NCBI RefSeq assembly: GCF_003999975.1 | Contig: NZ_RJAC01000005.1 | Span: forward strand, 1 to 64,000 | Length of the DNA: 64,000 nucleotides | Reading direction: 5' to 3' | Source of the DNA: Actinoplanes solisilvae | GTDB taxonomy: Bacteria; Actinomycetota; Actinomycetes; Mycobacteriales; Micromonosporaceae | Shown here: positions 30,940 through 41,735 of the stretch, one piece after another | Position numbering within the stretch: position 1 is the stretch's first letter | How the letters are laid out: every line of letters starts with the position of its first letter | Translations under genes and position numbers: made by a program | Notes under the pieces: generated by a model | Databases searched by the model: none | Seen by the model: only the letters and a program-made list of their open reading frames with translations | What the model was told of the DNA's origin: nothing

Positions 30940-31583
30940 CAGAGCAGGGTAGTCAGGTGCTTCTCGACGACCGGCAGCACCTCGGCCACGGTCACGTCAC
31001 GGCCGAGCTCGGCCGCGAGCGAGGTGACCCCGGCGTCGCGGATGCCACACGGCGTGAACCGGTCGAACTCGGCCAGGTCGCAGTTCGCGTTGATGGCGAA
31101 GCCGTGCTGGGTGACGCCGCGCGCGACCCGGATGCCGATCGCCGCGATCTTGCGGTCGGGGCCGCGGTCGTCGGCCAGGACCCAGGCGCCGCTGCGGCCC
31201 TTGATCTCGGAGCGGGCGGCCTCGACGCCGAACTCGGCGCAGACGTCGATGAGCATCTGCTCGGTGCGGCGGACGTAGGCGACCACGTCGATCGGGTCGG
31301 CGAGCTTGAGGATCGGGTAGCCGACGAGCTGACCCGGCCCGTGCCAGGTGATCTTGCCGCCGCGGTCGACCTCGACGACGGGGGTGCCGTCGATCGGCAG
31401 GTCGGCGGGCTCGGTGCGCTTGCCGGCCGTGAGGACGCTGGGGTGCTCGAGCAACAGGACCGTGTCGGGCTGGACGCCGTCCGCCACGGCGTCGTGCAGG
31501 CGTCGCTGCTCGTCCCAGGCCTCGCGGTAATCGACCAGGCCGGGTCGCAGGACAGTGAGGGTGGAAGTTGTCACGGGCTCCAC
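30939..31583 (-). CDS. lipB: Octanoyltransferase
   Basis: The 214-residue enzyme transfers octanoyl groups from acyl carrier protein to lipoyl domains. It starts at GTG 31583, with GAGGGG upstream; GTG 31574 is possible. Family motifs are [33 protein letters not shown], and the catalytic pair Lys in [10 protein letters not shown] and Cys in FTPCGI. LipA (27070-27993) completes lipoate synthesis. It lies downstream of the membrane protein at 31597 on the same strand. Confidence 0.96.
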   Translation of the reverse strand: MEPVTTSTLTVLRPGLVDYREAWDEQRRLHDAVADGVQPDTVLLLEHPSVLTAGKRTEPADLPIDGTPVVEVDRGGKITWHGPGQLVGYPILKLADPIDVVAYVRRTEQMLIDVCAEFGVEAARSEIKGRSGAWVLADDRGPDRKIAAIGIRVARGVTQHGFAINANCDLAEFDRFTPCGIRDAGVTSLAAELGRDVTVAEVLPVVEKHLTTLL

Positions 31584-31596
31584 GGTAGTCCCCTCC

Positions 31597-33444
31597 TCAG
31601 CGGTCGACCGGGTCCAGACCGGGACGGATGCGCCACACCAGCACGTCGTCGACGCGCTCGGGCGGGCCGAGCAGCTCGGTCGCGGTGATCTCGACCGCCG
31701 AGCGGAACAGCGGCCCCTGCGGACCGGAGATCTCGTCGGGCAGGAAGAGCGCCTGCACGTTCCACCGTTCGAAGTCGGCGCGCGCGGTGGCCCGGTCGCC
31801 GTTGTTCAGGTCGGCGAGGTAGCCGTAGAAGCCGGCCCGCAGGAACAGCCAGTCGGTGGCCCTGGGCACGGCGCCGATGCGGCCCTCGCCCTCCTTGCCC
31901 CGCACGTCGGGGCCGAGGAAATAGCCGCCGGGAATGCGGAACTCCTTGCCGGCACGAGCCATCGTGTACGCCTGCCAGCGCTGCCCGTCGGCGGCCACGT
32001 TGATGGCGAACGGCAAGGCGCTGATGACCCCGCCGTCGTTCACGTACCGTTCCCAGGTGCCGTCGGCGATGAACCGCGGTTCGGGCGCCCGGTGCCGATA
32101 GTGGAGCGGCAGCGGGAAGATCGGCACCAGCGCGAGCACCAGCCCCATCGCGAACAGCGGGCGGGGGGACCGGTAGAGCGCGTGGTCGGTGGCCATCGCC
32201 AGAACCACACCGAACACGCCCACCAGCACCAGCGCGAACCTCAGCGGCAGCGCCGCGTCGAACAGCGGCAGGTGTTGCAGCAGCGCGTAGAGCAGCGGGA
32301 CGTCGGTGTTGAAGCCGCCCACCTGCAGCCGCGGGCCGAGCGACACCAGCAGGAAGACCCCGCCGACCACCATGAGGGCGCGCAGCGTCGAGCGCCGGCG
32401 CTCGTCGGCCCGCCGCCACAGCATCACCAGCGAGGCCACCACCAGCACGATCAGCGGCAGCCCGAAGAAGCTCGTCTCCTCGGTGGGGTTGGGCGCCAGC
32501 TTGTTGGACAGGCCCGCCCCGCTGGCCAGGGAACGGTCGCTGAAGGCGAAGAAGGACAGCAGGTCCTCGGAGTAGTTGCGCTGGTTGAATCCGGTGCCCT
32601 TGAAGGTCTGCGGCCCGGCGAAGTGCATATAGAGCGGGTACGACAGCAGGAAGCCGGCCACCACCGCGGTGACGCCCAGCCCGGCCAGGAACTTCGGCAG
32701 GGCCGCCCGCGCCTCGGCCCGGTTGACCTTGGCGAGCGCCCACGTGATCACGAACACGCCGCCGGCCAGCGCGGTGAAGAAGAGCCCCTCGGCGGCGATC
32801 GAGAAGCCGAGCGCCAGCACGATTCCCAGGATCAGCCCGTTCGGCAGCCAGCGGGCGGTGTCGCGCATCTTGAGCAGCCGCCACAGCACCAGCGGCGCGA
32901 TCCAGCCCGACGTCCAGTTGAGATGGCCGTTGGCGTGGGCCACGAAGCCGGGCGCGAAACCGCAGAAGAGCCCGGCCAGCGCGGCCGCGGCCCGGTGGCG
33001 GGTGATCCAGCGGGCCAGGAACAGGTACCACGCGAAAGCGGAGCCGGCCAGATTGAGCGTGAGGATGGTCAGGAAGCTGACCTGCGGGCCGGCCAGCATC
33101 GTGAGCGGGGCGAACACGAGCGCGTACACCGTGATGGAGGTGTTGGCGGCCAGGTTGACGCCGTCGGGCACGTTCATCAGGTCGGTGAAGAACGGGTCGC
33201 CGCCGTGGTGCAGCAGGTGCACGCCGTAGGACAGGACCCATTCGAAGAACGCCTGATCGCCGACGTTGTCGGCCACGGCGTGCTGGAACGGGTCGCGCCA
33301 GAGGCGGCTGATCACGTAGATCGCGAGGGCCAGGGCGACGAGCGCGACGAACAGATGTGAGCGCCACCGCCGGGCCGCCGGTTCGGCGGTGGAGGACGGT
33401 GGCTCGTCCGCGGCGGACGTGGTGGTGGGAGCGGCGACGGACAT
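31597..33444 (-). CDS. Polytopic membrane protein, GT-C-like
   Basis: This is a 615-residue protein read from ATG 33444; a TTG at 33474 would add 10 residues. It has about ten to twelve membrane helices from residue 30 to 450, then a C-terminal extracytoplasmic domain of about 150 residues. An early luminal loop has [17 protein letters not shown] and [13 protein letters not shown], an acidic-loop arrangement like GT-C glycosyltransferases that use polyprenyl-linked sugars. The exact family is not clear. It begins right after the SDR stop, so the two are probably cotranscribed. Confidence 0.7.
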   Translation of the reverse strand: MSVAAPTTTSAADEPPSSTAEPAARRWRSHLFVALVALALAIYVISRLWRDPFQHAVADNVGDQAFFEWVLSYGVHLLHHGGDPFFTDLMNVPDGVNLAANTSITVYALVFAPLTMLAGPQVSFLTILTLNLAGSAFAWYLFLARWITRHRAAAALAGLFCGFAPGFVAHANGHLNWTSGWIAPLVLWRLLKMRDTARWLPNGLILGIVLALGFSIAAEGLFFTALAGGVFVITWALAKVNRAEARAALPKFLAGLGVTAVVAGFLLSYPLYMHFAGPQTFKGTGFNQRNYSEDLLSFFAFSDRSLASGAGLSNKLAPNPTEETSFFGLPLIVLVVASLVMLWRRADERRRSTLRALMVVGGVFLLVSLGPRLQVGGFNTDVPLLYALLQHLPLFDAALPLRFALVLVGVFGVVLAMATDHALYRSPRPLFAMGLVLALVPIFPLPLHYRHRAPEPRFIADGTWERYVNDGGVISALPFAINVAADGQRWQAYTMARAGKEFRIPGGYFLGPDVRGKEGEGRIGAVPRATDWLFLRAGFYGYLADLNNGDRATARADFERWNVQALFLPDEISGPQGPLFRSAVEITATELLGPPERVDDVLVWRIRPGLDPVDR

Positions 33445-33474
33445 CAGCCGCAGGTTAGCAAGCGGAGCTGACAA

Positions 33475-34383
33475 TCACCGCGTGGCCGTCTTCTCGCGTG
33501 TGGCCGCGGCCCGCAGCGCGACGTCGATCGTCGGGTAGGTCCAGCGGAATCCGGCCCGCTGCAGGACGGCCGGGACGACCCGCTCGCTGCGCAGCGACTC
33601 GCCGGCCAGCTCGCCCAGCGCCACGTAGAGCGCCGGGCCGGGGACGGTCAGCAGCGCCGGGCGGTTGACCGCGGCGGCGAGCGCCTTGGTGAACTGGGCG
33701 TTGGTGGCCGGCTCGGCCCCGACGACGTTGACCGGGCCGGAGATGTCCTCGCGTTCGAGCAGGAACCCGGCCGCGGCGAGCCAGTCGGGCGTATGGACCC
33801 AGGGCATCCACTGCCGGCCGCCGCCGATCTTGGCGCCGCCGCCGAGGCGGAACACCGGCAGCAGCGGCTTGAGCAGGCTGTCGAGGGTGATGCCGGTGCG
33901 CAGCAGCACGACGCGGGTGCCGGCGTCCTCAGCCGGGCGGGCGGCGGCCTCCCAGACCCGGCACAGGTCGGCCAGGAACGTGGTGCCGGCCGGCGCTTCC
34001 TCGGTGACCGCGTTGTCGCCGGTGTCGCCGTACCAGCCGACGGCCGAGCCCTGCAGCAGCGTGCGCGGGCGGTCGGCCTGGGGCAGCTTGTGGATGGCCC
34101 GGGCGAGCGTGCCGGTGGTGTCGACCCGGCTCGAGCGCAGCGTGCTCTTGTAGCGGGCGGTCCAGCGCTTGTCGCCGACGTTCGCGCCCGAGAGATTGAT
34201 CACGGCGTCGGCCGCGGCGACCACCTGCGGATCGATCTGGCCCTGGGCGGGTTGCCAGCTGGCCTCGTCGAGCGCCTGGGCGGGCCGGCGCACCAGCCGG
34301 GTCACCTCGTGCCCGTCGCCCTTGAGTTGTTCGACGAGCCGCGTGCCGAGGAACCCGGACGCGCCGGAGATCAGGATCCGCAT
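33475..34383 (-). CDS. TIGR01777 family SDR epimerase-like protein
   Basis: The 302-residue protein is read from ATG 34383 (MRILISGASGFLGTRLV; in-frame codons extend to 34395). The Rossmann GASGFLG motif binds NAD(P). ADAVINLSGANVGDKRWT, SAVGWYGDTGDN and the late FRWTYPTIDVALRA are typical of the YfcH/TIGR01777 family. The enzyme activity of this family is not established. Its place next to sucB and lipB matches Rv2216 in M. tuberculosis. Confidence 0.9.
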   Translation of the reverse strand: MRILISGASGFLGTRLVEQLKGDGHEVTRLVRRPAQALDEASWQPAQGQIDPQVVAAADAVINLSGANVGDKRWTARYKSTLRSSRVDTTGTLARAIHKLPQADRPRTLLQGSAVGWYGDTGDNAVTEEAPAGTTFLADLCRVWEAAARPAEDAGTRVVLLRTGITLDSLLKPLLPVFRLGGGAKIGGGRQWMPWVHTPDWLAAAGFLLEREDISGPVNVVGAEPATNAQFTKALAAAVNRPALLTVPGPALYVALGELAGESLRSERVVPAVLQRAGFRWTYPTIDVALRAAATREKTATR

Positions 34384-34424
34384 GGTCCTCATCATGCCCC
34401 GTTGTGAACCCGTTCAAAACGAAA

Positions 34425-34452
34425 GGAGCGCCCGGGCGAACCCGGACGCTCC
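34425..34452 (-). terminator. sucB terminator
   Basis: GGAGCGCCCGGG (34425-34436) pairs with CCCGGACGCTCC (34441-34452) around a 4-base loop. On the minus strand the stem is followed by TTTCGTTTT. It lies 15 bp after the sucB stop and before the SDR gene, so the SDR gene probably has its own promoter or relies on read-through. Confidence 0.85.
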
Positions 34453-34467
34453 CTCGCGTCAGAAAAA

Positions 34468-36294
34468 TCAGGCCAGGCCGAGGTCGCCCTCGAAGTGGCC
34501 GCCCTCGAGGCGGTCCTTCAACGTGACCAGGAAGCGGGCGGCGTCGGCGCCGTCCACGATCCGGTGGTCGTAGCTGAGGGAAAGGTAGATCATCGACCGC
34601 GGCACGATGATCTCGCCCAGCTCGGGGTCGTCGATAACGACCGCGCGCTTGACGACCGAGCCGGTGCCGAGGATGCCGACCTGCGGCTGGTTGATGATCG
34701 GCGTGTCGAAGAGCGCGCCCCGGCTGCCCGTGTTGGTCAGCGTGAACGTGCCGCCCGACAGCTCGTCCGGGCCGATCTTGTTGCTGCGGGTGCGCTCGGC
34801 GACGTCGGCGATCCGCTTGGCCAGGCCGGCCAGGTTGAGGTCGCCGGCGTCCTTGATCACCGGAACGATCAGGCCCTTCGGCGTGTCGACCGCGACGGCC
34901 AGGTGCTCGGCGTCGTGGTAGGTCACCGTGCCGGCTTCGACGTCGACCGACGAGTTGACCACCGGGTGCTGGCGCAGCGCCTCGACCGCGGCCAGGGCGA
35001 AGAACGGCAGGAAGCTGAGCTTGACGCCGTTCTTGGCCAGGAAGTCGGCCTTCGCCTTGTTCCGCAGCTGGGCGATGCGGGTGACGTCGACCTCGACGAC
35101 CGTGGTGAGCTGCGCCGAGACCTGCAGCGACTCGACCATGCGACGGGCGATCGTCGCGCGGGTGCGGGTCAGCTTCTCGGTGCGGCCACGCAGCGGGCTC
35201 GGCGCCGGCTTGGCGGCCGGGGCGGCCTTGGCGGCCGCGGGAGCCGCCTGCTGCGCCGGGGCGGGCGCGGCCTGGGCGGCGGCGGCCTTCTCGGCGGCGT
35301 CGATGACGTCCTGCTTGCGGATGCGACCGCCGACGCCGGTGCCGGTCAGCGCCGACAGGTCGACGCCCTTCTCGGCGGCCAGCTTGCGCACCAGCGGGGT
35401 GACGTAACCGGCGTCGCCGGCGCCGTTCGCACTGGCCGTCTCGACGCGCGGCTTCGACGGCGAGGCGGGCTCGGCGGCGGCCTCGGCCGCGACCGGGTCC
35501 TTGGCGATCTCGGCCTCGGGGGCCGGGTCGGCGTAGGACTCGCCCGCCGGGGAGAACTGCGGGGCCGGCGCCGAATCGATCTTCGGCTCGGGCGCGGTTT
35601 CCTGCTTCGGGGCCGGCGCCTGCTGGGGAGCGGGGGCCGGGGCGGCTGCGGGAGCCGGGGCCGCGCCCGCGACACCCACGATGGCCAGGTCGGCGCCGAC
35701 GTCGGCGGTCTCGTCCTCCTGCACCTTGATCTCGAGCAGGGTGCCCGCGACCGGTGACGGGATCTCGGTGTCGACCTTGTCGGTGGAGACCTCGAGCAGC
35801 GGCTCGTCGACCTCGACCGGGTCACCGACGGCCTTGAGCCAGCGGGTGACGGTGCCCTCGGTGACGCTTTCACCGAGCGCCGGCATCTTCACCGCGGTGC
35901 CCTCGGCCGAGCCCGACGGGGCCGCCGTCTGCGGGGCGGGGGCTTCCTCTTCGACCGGCTTCTCGGTCGACGGGGTGGTGGCGGCGGGCTCGGGCTCGGG
36001 CTCGGGGGCCGGGGCCGCGGCGGCCGGGGCGGGGGCCGACGAACCGGCGTCCTCGCCGTCGCCCGCGATGACGGCGAGCTCGCTGCCGACGTCGGCGGTC
36101 TCGTCCTCACCGACGACGATCCGGGTGAGCACACCCGCGGCCGGCGACGGGATCTCGGTGTCGACCTTGTCGGTGGAGACCTCGAGCAGTGGCTCGTCAG
36201 CCTCGACCCGCTCGCCCTCCTGCTTCAGCCAGCGAGTGACGGTGCCCTCGGTGACGCTTTCACCCAGCCGCGGCATGGTGACCGATACCGGCAT
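34468..36294 (-). CDS. sucB: 2-oxoacid dehydrogenase E2 (dihydrolipoamide acyltransferase)
   Basis: The 608-residue E2 subunit has two lipoyl domains with modified lysines in VSTDKVDTE at Lys43 and Lys173. They are joined by Ala/Pro/Glu-rich linkers. A peripheral subunit-binding domain follows ([20 protein letters not shown]), then the catalytic acyltransferase domain with the active-site [13 protein letters not shown] near the end. In actinobacteria this protein (DlaT/SucB) serves pyruvate and often 2-oxoglutarate dehydrogenase. Lpd lies 33 bp upstream, so E2 and E3 are made together; LipA and LipB nearby supply the lipoyl groups. Confidence 0.95.
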   Translation of the reverse strand: MPVSVTMPRLGESVTEGTVTRWLKQEGERVEADEPLLEVSTDKVDTEIPSPAAGVLTRIVVGEDETADVGSELAVIAGDGEDAGSSAPAPAAAAPAPEPEPEPAATTPSTEKPVEEEAPAPQTAAPSGSAEGTAVKMPALGESVTEGTVTRWLKAVGDPVEVDEPLLEVSTDKVDTEIPSPVAGTLLEIKVQEDETADVGADLAIVGVAGAAPAPAAAPAPAPQQAPAPKQETAPEPKIDSAPAPQFSPAGESYADPAPEAEIAKDPVAAEAAAEPASPSKPRVETASANGAGDAGYVTPLVRKLAAEKGVDLSALTGTGVGGRIRKQDVIDAAEKAAAAQAAPAPAQQAAPAAAKAAPAAKPAPSPLRGRTEKLTRTRATIARRMVESLQVSAQLTTVVEVDVTRIAQLRNKAKADFLAKNGVKLSFLPFFALAAVEALRQHPVVNSSVDVEAGTVTYHDAEHLAVAVDTPKGLIVPVIKDAGDLNLAGLAKRIADVAERTRSNKIGPDELSGGTFTLTNTGSRGALFDTPIINQPQVGILGTGSVVKRAVVIDDPELGEIIVPRSMIYLSLSYDHRIVDGADAARFLVTLKDRLEGGHFEGDLGLA

Positions 36295-36327
36295 GTCTCA
36301 GAACTCCTTAACCGCTTGTAACGGGGA

Positions 36328-37716
36328 TCAGCTGTGTGCGTGCAGGGGCTTGCCGGAAAGGGCCAGGAACGCCTCGCCGAGCGCCTCGTTCTGCGTCGGG
36401 TGGGCGTGGACGAGCTGGGCGACCTCTTCCGGGAAAGCTTCCCAGTTGTAGATCAGCTGAGCCTCGCCGACCAGCTCGCCCATGCGCGCGCCGACCATGT
36501 GGACGCCCAGCACCGGGCCGTCGTTGAGCCGGACGAGCTTGACGAAGCCGGCGGTCTTGAGGATCTGGCTCTTGCCGTTGCCGCCGAGGTTGTAGTTGTA
36601 GGTCGAGACCTTGTCGGCGCCGTACTGCTCCTTGGCCTTGGTCTCGGTCAGGCCGACCGAGGCGACCTCGGGGTCGGAGTAGGTGACGCGCGGGATGCCC
36701 GCCTCGTCGATCGGGGCCGGCTTCAGGCCCGCGATCTCTTCGGCGACGAAGATGCCCTGCTGGAAGCCGCGGTGCGCGAGCTGCAGGCCGGGCACGATGT
36801 CGCCGACGGCGTAGATGTTGCCGACGCCGGTGTGCAGGCGCTCGTTGGTGATGACGAAGCCCCGGTCGAGGGTGACGCCCTGCTCCTCGTAGCCGAGGTT
36901 GGCGGTCGTCGGGCCGCGGCCGACCGCGACCAGCAACACCTCGGCCTCGACGGTCTCGCCGCCGGCGATCGTGGCCCGCACGCCGTTCTCGGTGTGCTCG
37001 ACCTTCTCGAACGGCTTGCCGACCTTGAAGTTGATCTTGCGCTTGCGGAAGGCGCGCTCGACCGTCTTCGAGATCTCCTCGTCCTCGGCTGCGACCAGGC
37101 GGGGGAGGGCCTCGATGATGGTGACGTCGGCGCCGAACGACTTCCACACGCTGGCGAACTCGACGCCGATGACGCCGCCGCCCAGCACGATCGCGGAGGA
37201 GGGCACGCGGTCGAGCTTGAGAGCGTGCTCGCTGGCGATGACCCGCTTGCCGTCGATCTCGAGGCCGGGGATCGTGCGCGAGTAGGAGCCGGTCGCCAGG
37301 ATGACGTTGCGGCCGGTGTAGCGCTGGCCGTCGACCTCGACGGTGTCCTTGGCGACGAGCTTGCCCGCGCCCTGCACCAGCGTGATCTTTTCCTGCTTCA
37401 GCAGGCCCTGCAGGCCCTTGTAGAGGCGCGCGACCACGCCGTCCTTGTAGGCGTTGACACCGGCCATGTCGATGCCCACCAGGTCGGCCTTGACACCGAA
37501 CTGCTCGCTCTCGCGGGTCTGGTCGGCGATCTCGGCGGCGTGCAGCAGCGCCTTGGTGGGGATGCAGCCGCGGTGCAGGCAGGTGCCTCCCAGCTCGGCC
37601 TTGTCGATCAGCGCGACGGAGAGGTTGAGCTCGGCCGCACGCAGGGCGGCCGCGTAGCCGCCGCTGCCGGCGCCGAGAATGACGATGTCGAAAGTTCCGC
37701 CGTTCGGCTGGCTCAC
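36328..37716 (-). CDS. lpdA: Dihydrolipoamide dehydrogenase (E3)
   Basis: This is a 462-residue flavoenzyme when read from GTG 37716 (MSQPNGGTFDIVILGAGSGG); the ATG at 37758 is further upstream. It reoxidises dihydrolipoamide with NAD. Visible are the FAD motif GAGSGGYAAALRAAE, the redox disulfide ELGGTCLHRGCIP (Cys46, Cys51), the NAD motif LGGGVIGVEFASVW, and the C-terminal active-site segment VHAHPTQNEALGEAF. It is the first gene of the lpd-sucB pair and is divergent from the gene at 37881. Confidence 0.96.
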   Translation of the reverse strand: MSQPNGGTFDIVILGAGSGGYAAALRAAELNLSVALIDKAELGGTCLHRGCIPTKALLHAAEIADQTRESEQFGVKADLVGIDMAGVNAYKDGVVARLYKGLQGLLKQEKITLVQGAGKLVAKDTVEVDGQRYTGRNVILATGSYSRTIPGLEIDGKRVIASEHALKLDRVPSSAIVLGGGVIGVEFASVWKSFGADVTIIEALPRLVAAEDEEISKTVERAFRKRKINFKVGKPFEKVEHTENGVRATIAGGETVEAEVLLVAVGRGPTTANLGYEEQGVTLDRGFVITNERLHTGVGNIYAVGDIVPGLQLAHRGFQQGIFVAEEIAGLKPAPIDEAGIPRVTYSDPEVASVGLTETKAKEQYGADKVSTYNYNLGGNGKSQILKTAGFVKLVRLNDGPVLGVHMVGARMGELVGEAQLIYNWEAFPEEVAQLVHAHPTQNEALGEAFLALSGKPLHAHS

Positions 37717-37880
37717 GTTGACTCCAGTGTTCGCGTCGTTGCCTTGTGGGTCACACAATGGAAACGGTCACAGTCTGTCCATGCCATCTTGTCACTTGTG
37801 GAACCGATCGATGCAGTCAGGTTCCCCACGGGCGAGCCCGCACGACGTACTCTTGCCGCAAATGAGCGTGAGGAGCGGGC

Positions 37881-38198
37881 GTGGCTTGGTTTCGGCGCCG
37901 CCGGGAGCCGCAACGTGCGGCCGGCCGGCAGGTGGACCGTGCCGATCTTGAGTATCTCGCGGAGTTCGTGCGTACGCGGCGCGGGGTCGAGGCATTCATC
38001 GAGCCGCGCACGAACGTGACCGAGACCACGGTGCTGCTGGTCGCGCACGACGGCGAGTGGACGCGCCGGCGCACCGAGACTCCCGAGATCGCCCGGCGGT
38101 GGGCCCATCAGCTCAGCGTCCCCATCTACGACGTACGCCTCATGGGTTACCCGCAGCGCATGCGTGACTACAACGAGCGCCGGAAGCGCCGCGGCTAG
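37881..38198 (+). CDS. Conserved small basic protein of unknown function
   Basis: The 105-residue protein starts at GTG 37881. It is strongly basic at both ends (MAWFRRRREPQR and MRDYNERRKRRG) with an alpha/beta centre: DLEYLAEFVRTRRGVEAFIE, then ETTVLLVAHDGEWTRRRTET and LSVPIYDVRLMGYPQRM. Proteins of this size and composition are found near pepA in actinobacteria. Function unknown. Confidence 0.75.
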   Translation: MAWFRRRREPQRAAGRQVDRADLEYLAEFVRTRRGVEAFIEPRTNVTETTVLLVAHDGEWTRRRTETPEIARRWAHQLSVPIYDVRLMGYPQRMRDYNERRKRRG

Positions 38199-38218
38199 CA
38201 CGGCGCTCCCGGAACTCA

Positions 38219-39754
38219 TCAGCTCAGCTGGTCGATCGCGGCCAGGAGCGTACGGATCGGAACGCCCGTGCCGCCCTTGGTCCAGTAACCGGTCGGCTCA
38301 CCCGTGTGGTAGCTCGGGCCCGCGATGTCGATGTGGGCCCATTCGACACCCTCGGTGACGAACTCGCGCAGGAAGACGCCGCCCTGCAGCATGTGCCCGG
38401 CGCGGTCGAGGTTCGAGTTCGTCTGCGAGATGTCGGCGATGTCCGACTCCATGCCCTTGCGGACCTCGTCGGGCAGCGGCATCGGCCAGGCCGGCTCGCC
38501 GACCGACGCGCCCGCCGAGCGGATCAGTTCGACCGCCTCGTCCGAACCCATCAGGCCGGCGATGCGCTTGCCCAGCGCGGTGACCTGGCCACCGGTCAGC
38601 GTCGAGGTCTCGAGCACGTAGTCGGTGCCGTCGGCGCAGGCCCGCGCGATCGCGTCGGCCAGCACCATGCGCCCCTCGGCGTCGGTGTTGTAGACCTCGA
38701 CCCGCTTGCCGTTGAACATCGTGATGACGTCACCGGGCCGGTAGGCCGAGCCGGACGGCATGTTCTCGGCCATCGCCAGGTAGGCGCTGACCGCGACCGG
38801 CGGCTTGAGGGCGGCGACGGCCAGTATGGTCGCGCCGACCGCAGCCGCGCCGGCCATGTCCGACTTCATCTCCCACATGCCGGCGGCCGGCTTGATGCTG
38901 ATGCCGCCGGTGTCGAAGGTGATGCCCTTGCCGACCAGCGCCACCCTCTTGGGCGACTCGACGCCCTCGGGCACGTAGGTCAGCTTCACCAGCCGCGGCG
39001 GTGCCTCGGAGCCCTGGCCCACGGCCACGATGCCGCCGTAACCGCCGGCCTTGAGCTCGTCGAAGTCGAGCACCTCGACCTGTAGGCCGGTGCCCTTGGC
39101 CGCGGCCACCACCGCGTCGGCGAACTGCGGCGGGCGCAGCACGTTGGGCGGGGTGTTGACCCAGTCGCGGGTCAGGCGCACCGCGTGGGCGACGGCGGCG
39201 GCCCGGGTCACCTCGGCCGCGGCGGCCGCGTCGGTGGCGTCCGGCACGTGCACCTGCAGCGCGGCGACCGGGTCACGACGGTTCGGCTGGGGCTTGGTCT
39301 TGTAGCCGGCGAACTTGTAACCGCCGAGCAGCGCGCCCTCGAGGATCGCGCGCAGCACGCCGGGCGCGTCTTCGTCGTCGGGCAGGGGCAGGGCCAGCGC
39401 GACCGTACCGCTGCCGGCCAGCGCGCGCACCGCGGCGCCCGCGCCCCGGCGCAGGGTCTCGAGGTCGGGTGCCGAGCCGGTCGGCTCGTCACCGAGGCCG
39501 ACCGCGACCACCAGCGGGGCCGAGATCGTGCCGAGGGTGGCCAGCTTGGTCACCTCGCCCGGCGCGCCGCTCGCGCCGAGCAGCGCCAGCGTGGGGGTCA
39601 GCCGGCCGTCGAACGCGGCGGCGATGCTCTCGGCCCCGGCGGCCGGCAGCAGGGCGCCACCATCGTCGGGCTGGCTGTGCAGGCCGATGACGATGGCGTC
39701 GACGGCTAATTCGGCCGGGTCGGTGTCGACCAGGCTGAGGCTGGGCTGGGTCAC
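38219..39754 (-). CDS. pepA: Leucyl aminopeptidase (M17)
   Basis: This 511-residue cytoplasmic metallopeptidase removes N-terminal residues from peptides. It starts at GTG 39754, with GGAGAG upstream. The C-terminal catalytic domain has [31 protein letters not shown] and the M17 signature [17 protein letters not shown], which supply the metal ligands, and the active-site Lys and Arg. The N-terminal macro-like domain is present. It is divergent from gcvT, as in related genomes (Rv2213). Confidence 0.95.
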   Translation of the reverse strand: MTQPSLSLVDTDPAELAVDAIVIGLHSQPDDGGALLPAAGAESIAAAFDGRLTPTLALLGASGAPGEVTKLATLGTISAPLVVAVGLGDEPTGSAPDLETLRRGAGAAVRALAGSGTVALALPLPDDEDAPGVLRAILEGALLGGYKFAGYKTKPQPNRRDPVAALQVHVPDATDAAAAAEVTRAAAVAHAVRLTRDWVNTPPNVLRPPQFADAVVAAAKGTGLQVEVLDFDELKAGGYGGIVAVGQGSEAPPRLVKLTYVPEGVESPKRVALVGKGITFDTGGISIKPAAGMWEMKSDMAGAAAVGATILAVAALKPPVAVSAYLAMAENMPSGSAYRPGDVITMFNGKRVEVYNTDAEGRMVLADAIARACADGTDYVLETSTLTGGQVTALGKRIAGLMGSDEAVELIRSAGASVGEPAWPMPLPDEVRKGMESDIADISQTNSNLDRAGHMLQGGVFLREFVTEGVEWAHIDIAGPSYHTGEPTGYWTKGGTGVPIRTLLAAIDQLS

Positions 39755-39894
39755 TCGAGCTCTCCGCGGGACTTCGGGGCCGGGCGCCTCATGGGAGCTC
39801 CGGCTGGTTCGGTGGGTCCCCGGCCGACGAGCGCCGGGGGAGGGGTGTCCCCGCGACTCTAACCAAGGTCAAGGTCACGGGTAAGTTCACTCTC

Positions 39895-40998
39895 ATGTCT
39901 GCCGACGCCCCCGACGCCCTTTTCCGTTCCCCGCTGCACGAGCGCCACATCGCGCTGGGTGCGAAGTTCGCCGCTTTCGGCGGCTGGGAGATGCCCCTGG
40001 AGTACGCGGGTGGCGGCGTCCTGAAGGAGCACACGGCGGTTCGCGAGGCGTCCGGCGTGTTCGACGTGTCGCACCTGGGCAAGGCCCGGGTCACGGGTCC
40101 CGGTGCCGCGGCCTTCGTCAACGCCTGCCTCACCAACGACCTGGGCCGCATCGCGCCCGGCAAGGCCCAGTACACGCTCTGCTGCGCCGAGGACGGCGGC
40201 GTGGTCGACGACCTCATCGCCTACCTGATCTCCGACGACGAGGTCTTCCTCATCCCGAACGCGGCGAACACCGCCGAGGTCGTACGCCTCCTGGCCGCCG
40301 CCGCGCCCGAGGGCGTGACCGTGACCGACGAGCACCACGACTGGGCCGTCCTCGCCGTGCAGGGCCCGCAGTCGGCCGAGGTGCTGGCCAAGCTGGGCCT
40401 GCCCACCGAGCACGACTACATGTCGTTCGAGGTCGCCCGTTTCGGCGGCGGCGAGCTGATCGACTGCCGCACCGGCTACACCGGCGAGCACGGCTACGAG
40501 CTGGTCGTCCCGTGGGACGCCGCGGCCGCCGTGTGGGACGCGCTGATCGAGGCCGGGGTCCGCCCCTGCGGCCTGGGCGCCCGCGACACCCTGCGCACCG
40601 AGATGGGCTACCCGCTGCACGGGCAGGACCTCTCGCTCGAGATCACCCCGGTACAGGCGCGCTCGGGCTGGGCCGTCGGCTGGAGCAAGCCCGCCTTCTG
40701 GGGCCGCGACGCGCTCACCGCCGAGAAGGCCGCCGGTCCGCGCCGCACCCTGCGCGGGCTCGAGCTGACCGGCCGGGGCATTCCCCGGGGCCACATGCAC
40801 GTGTACGCCGGTGACGAGCTGATCGGCGAGACCACGAGCGGGACGTTCTCGCCCACCAAGAAGGTCGGCATCGCGCTGGCCCTGCTCGACACGGCGGCCG
40901 GCCTGACCGAGGGCGACCTGGTGCAGATCGACATCCGCGGCAAGCGCACCGAGGCCCGCGTGGTCAAGCCGCCGTTCGTGCAGCCGTCCGTCCGTTAG
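39895..40998 (+). CDS. gcvT: Aminomethyltransferase (glycine cleavage T protein)
   Basis: The 367-residue enzyme transfers the aminomethyl carbon of glycine from lipoylated H protein to tetrahydrofolate. It begins at ATG 39895. Family segments are [55 protein letters not shown] and [20 protein letters not shown]. It depends on lipoate, linking it to the lip genes in this window. The 140-bp region before it has no glycine riboswitch I can recognise. It converges on cobS, with a 4-base overlap. Confidence 0.96.
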   Translation: MSADAPDALFRSPLHERHIALGAKFAAFGGWEMPLEYAGGGVLKEHTAVREASGVFDVSHLGKARVTGPGAAAFVNACLTNDLGRIAPGKAQYTLCCAEDGGVVDDLIAYLISDDEVFLIPNAANTAEVVRLLAAAAPEGVTVTDEHHDWAVLAVQGPQSAEVLAKLGLPTEHDYMSFEVARFGGGELIDCRTGYTGEHGYELVVPWDAAAAVWDALIEAGVRPCGLGARDTLRTEMGYPLHGQDLSLEITPVQARSGWAVGWSKPAFWGRDALTAEKAAGPRRTLRGLELTGRGIPRGHMHVYAGDELIGETTSGTFSPTKKVGIALALLDTAAGLTEGDLVQIDIRGKRTEARVVKPPFVQPSVR

Positions 40999-41735
40999 CT
41001 CAGGGAGAGGCCGATCAGCGCGACCGTGGTGGCCACTTCCACGGTCGCGCCGAGCACGTCGCCGGTGATGCCTCCGAAACGGCGTACGCAATGACGAACC
41101 AGCAGGAGCACCGCCGTGAGCGCGACGACGACGGCGACCGGGCCCTGCCACGGACGGTCCGGGGTCGCCGCAGCCCCGGCCGCGGTGACGAGCGCCGCCC
41201 CGAGCAAAGCCACCGGTAGCGGCACCGAGCCCGCGACCAGCGCGCCCAGGCCTTCAGGGCGGGCAGCGGGAACGCCGCGGCGGCAGGCGAGCGGCACGGC
41301 CACGCGGCCCGCCGCGAAGGCGACCACAACCGCGATGAGTGACAGGGTGGTCAGCGCCGACGCCTGGAGCAGCAGTGTGAGCGCGATCGCCGCGACCCCG
41401 AACGGCCCGATGTCTGACTTTTTCATGATTTCCAAGGCGGCCGCGCCCCGGCGGTAGGAGCCGAGCGCGTCGACCGTGTCGGCCAGCCCGTCCAGATGCA
41501 GGCCGCGGGTCAGCAGGGCCGCGGCGGCGACAGTCACGCCGCCGGCGACCAGCGACGGGGCGGGCGCCTCGCGCAGCAGCCACAGAAGTGCGGCCAGGAT
41601 CACGCCGAGCAGGGCGCCCACGGCCGGCGCCACACTCATCGCCACCGCGGCGGCCGGCCGGTCGACCCGCCCGCCACGGACCGGCAGGACCGTCAGCGTG
41701 GTGATCGACAGCCGGACCCCCGCGCCGAAACTCAC
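40995..41735 (-). CDS. cobS: Adenosylcobinamide-GDP ribazoletransferase (cobalamin synthase)
   Basis: This is a 246-residue integral membrane enzyme that joins alpha-ribazole and adenosylcobinamide-GDP, the last assembly step of cobalamin. Typical features are [20 protein letters not shown] with the metal-binding Asp pair, and [20 protein letters not shown]. Six or seven membrane helices follow the family pattern. The start overlaps the stop of the cobU-cobT fusion by 4 bases, so all three activities are made from one unit. Confidence 0.95.
   Translation of the reverse strand: MSFGAGVRLSITTLTVLPVRGGRVDRPAAAVAMSVAPAVGALLGVILAALLWLLREAPAPSLVAGGVTVAAAALLTRGLHLDGLADTVDALGSYRRGAAALEIMKKSDIGPFGVAAIALTLLLQASALTTLSLIAVVVAFAAGRVAVPLACRRGVPAARPEGLGALVAGSVPLPVALLGAALVTAAGAAATPDRPWQGPVAVVVALTAVLLLVRHCVRRFGGITGDVLGATVEVATTVALIGLSLS

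Noticed and set aside
31555..33360. 601-codon plus-strand open frame
   Set aside because: It is antisense to the polytopic membrane protein and has the Gln/His/Arg/Gly composition of shadow coding.
36334..38019. 561-codon plus-strand open frame
   Set aside because: It is antisense to lpdA, whose motifs are unambiguous.
39755..39894. Glycine riboswitch upstream of gcvT
   Set aside because: The 140 bp do not show the conserved tandem aptamer core that I would expect.
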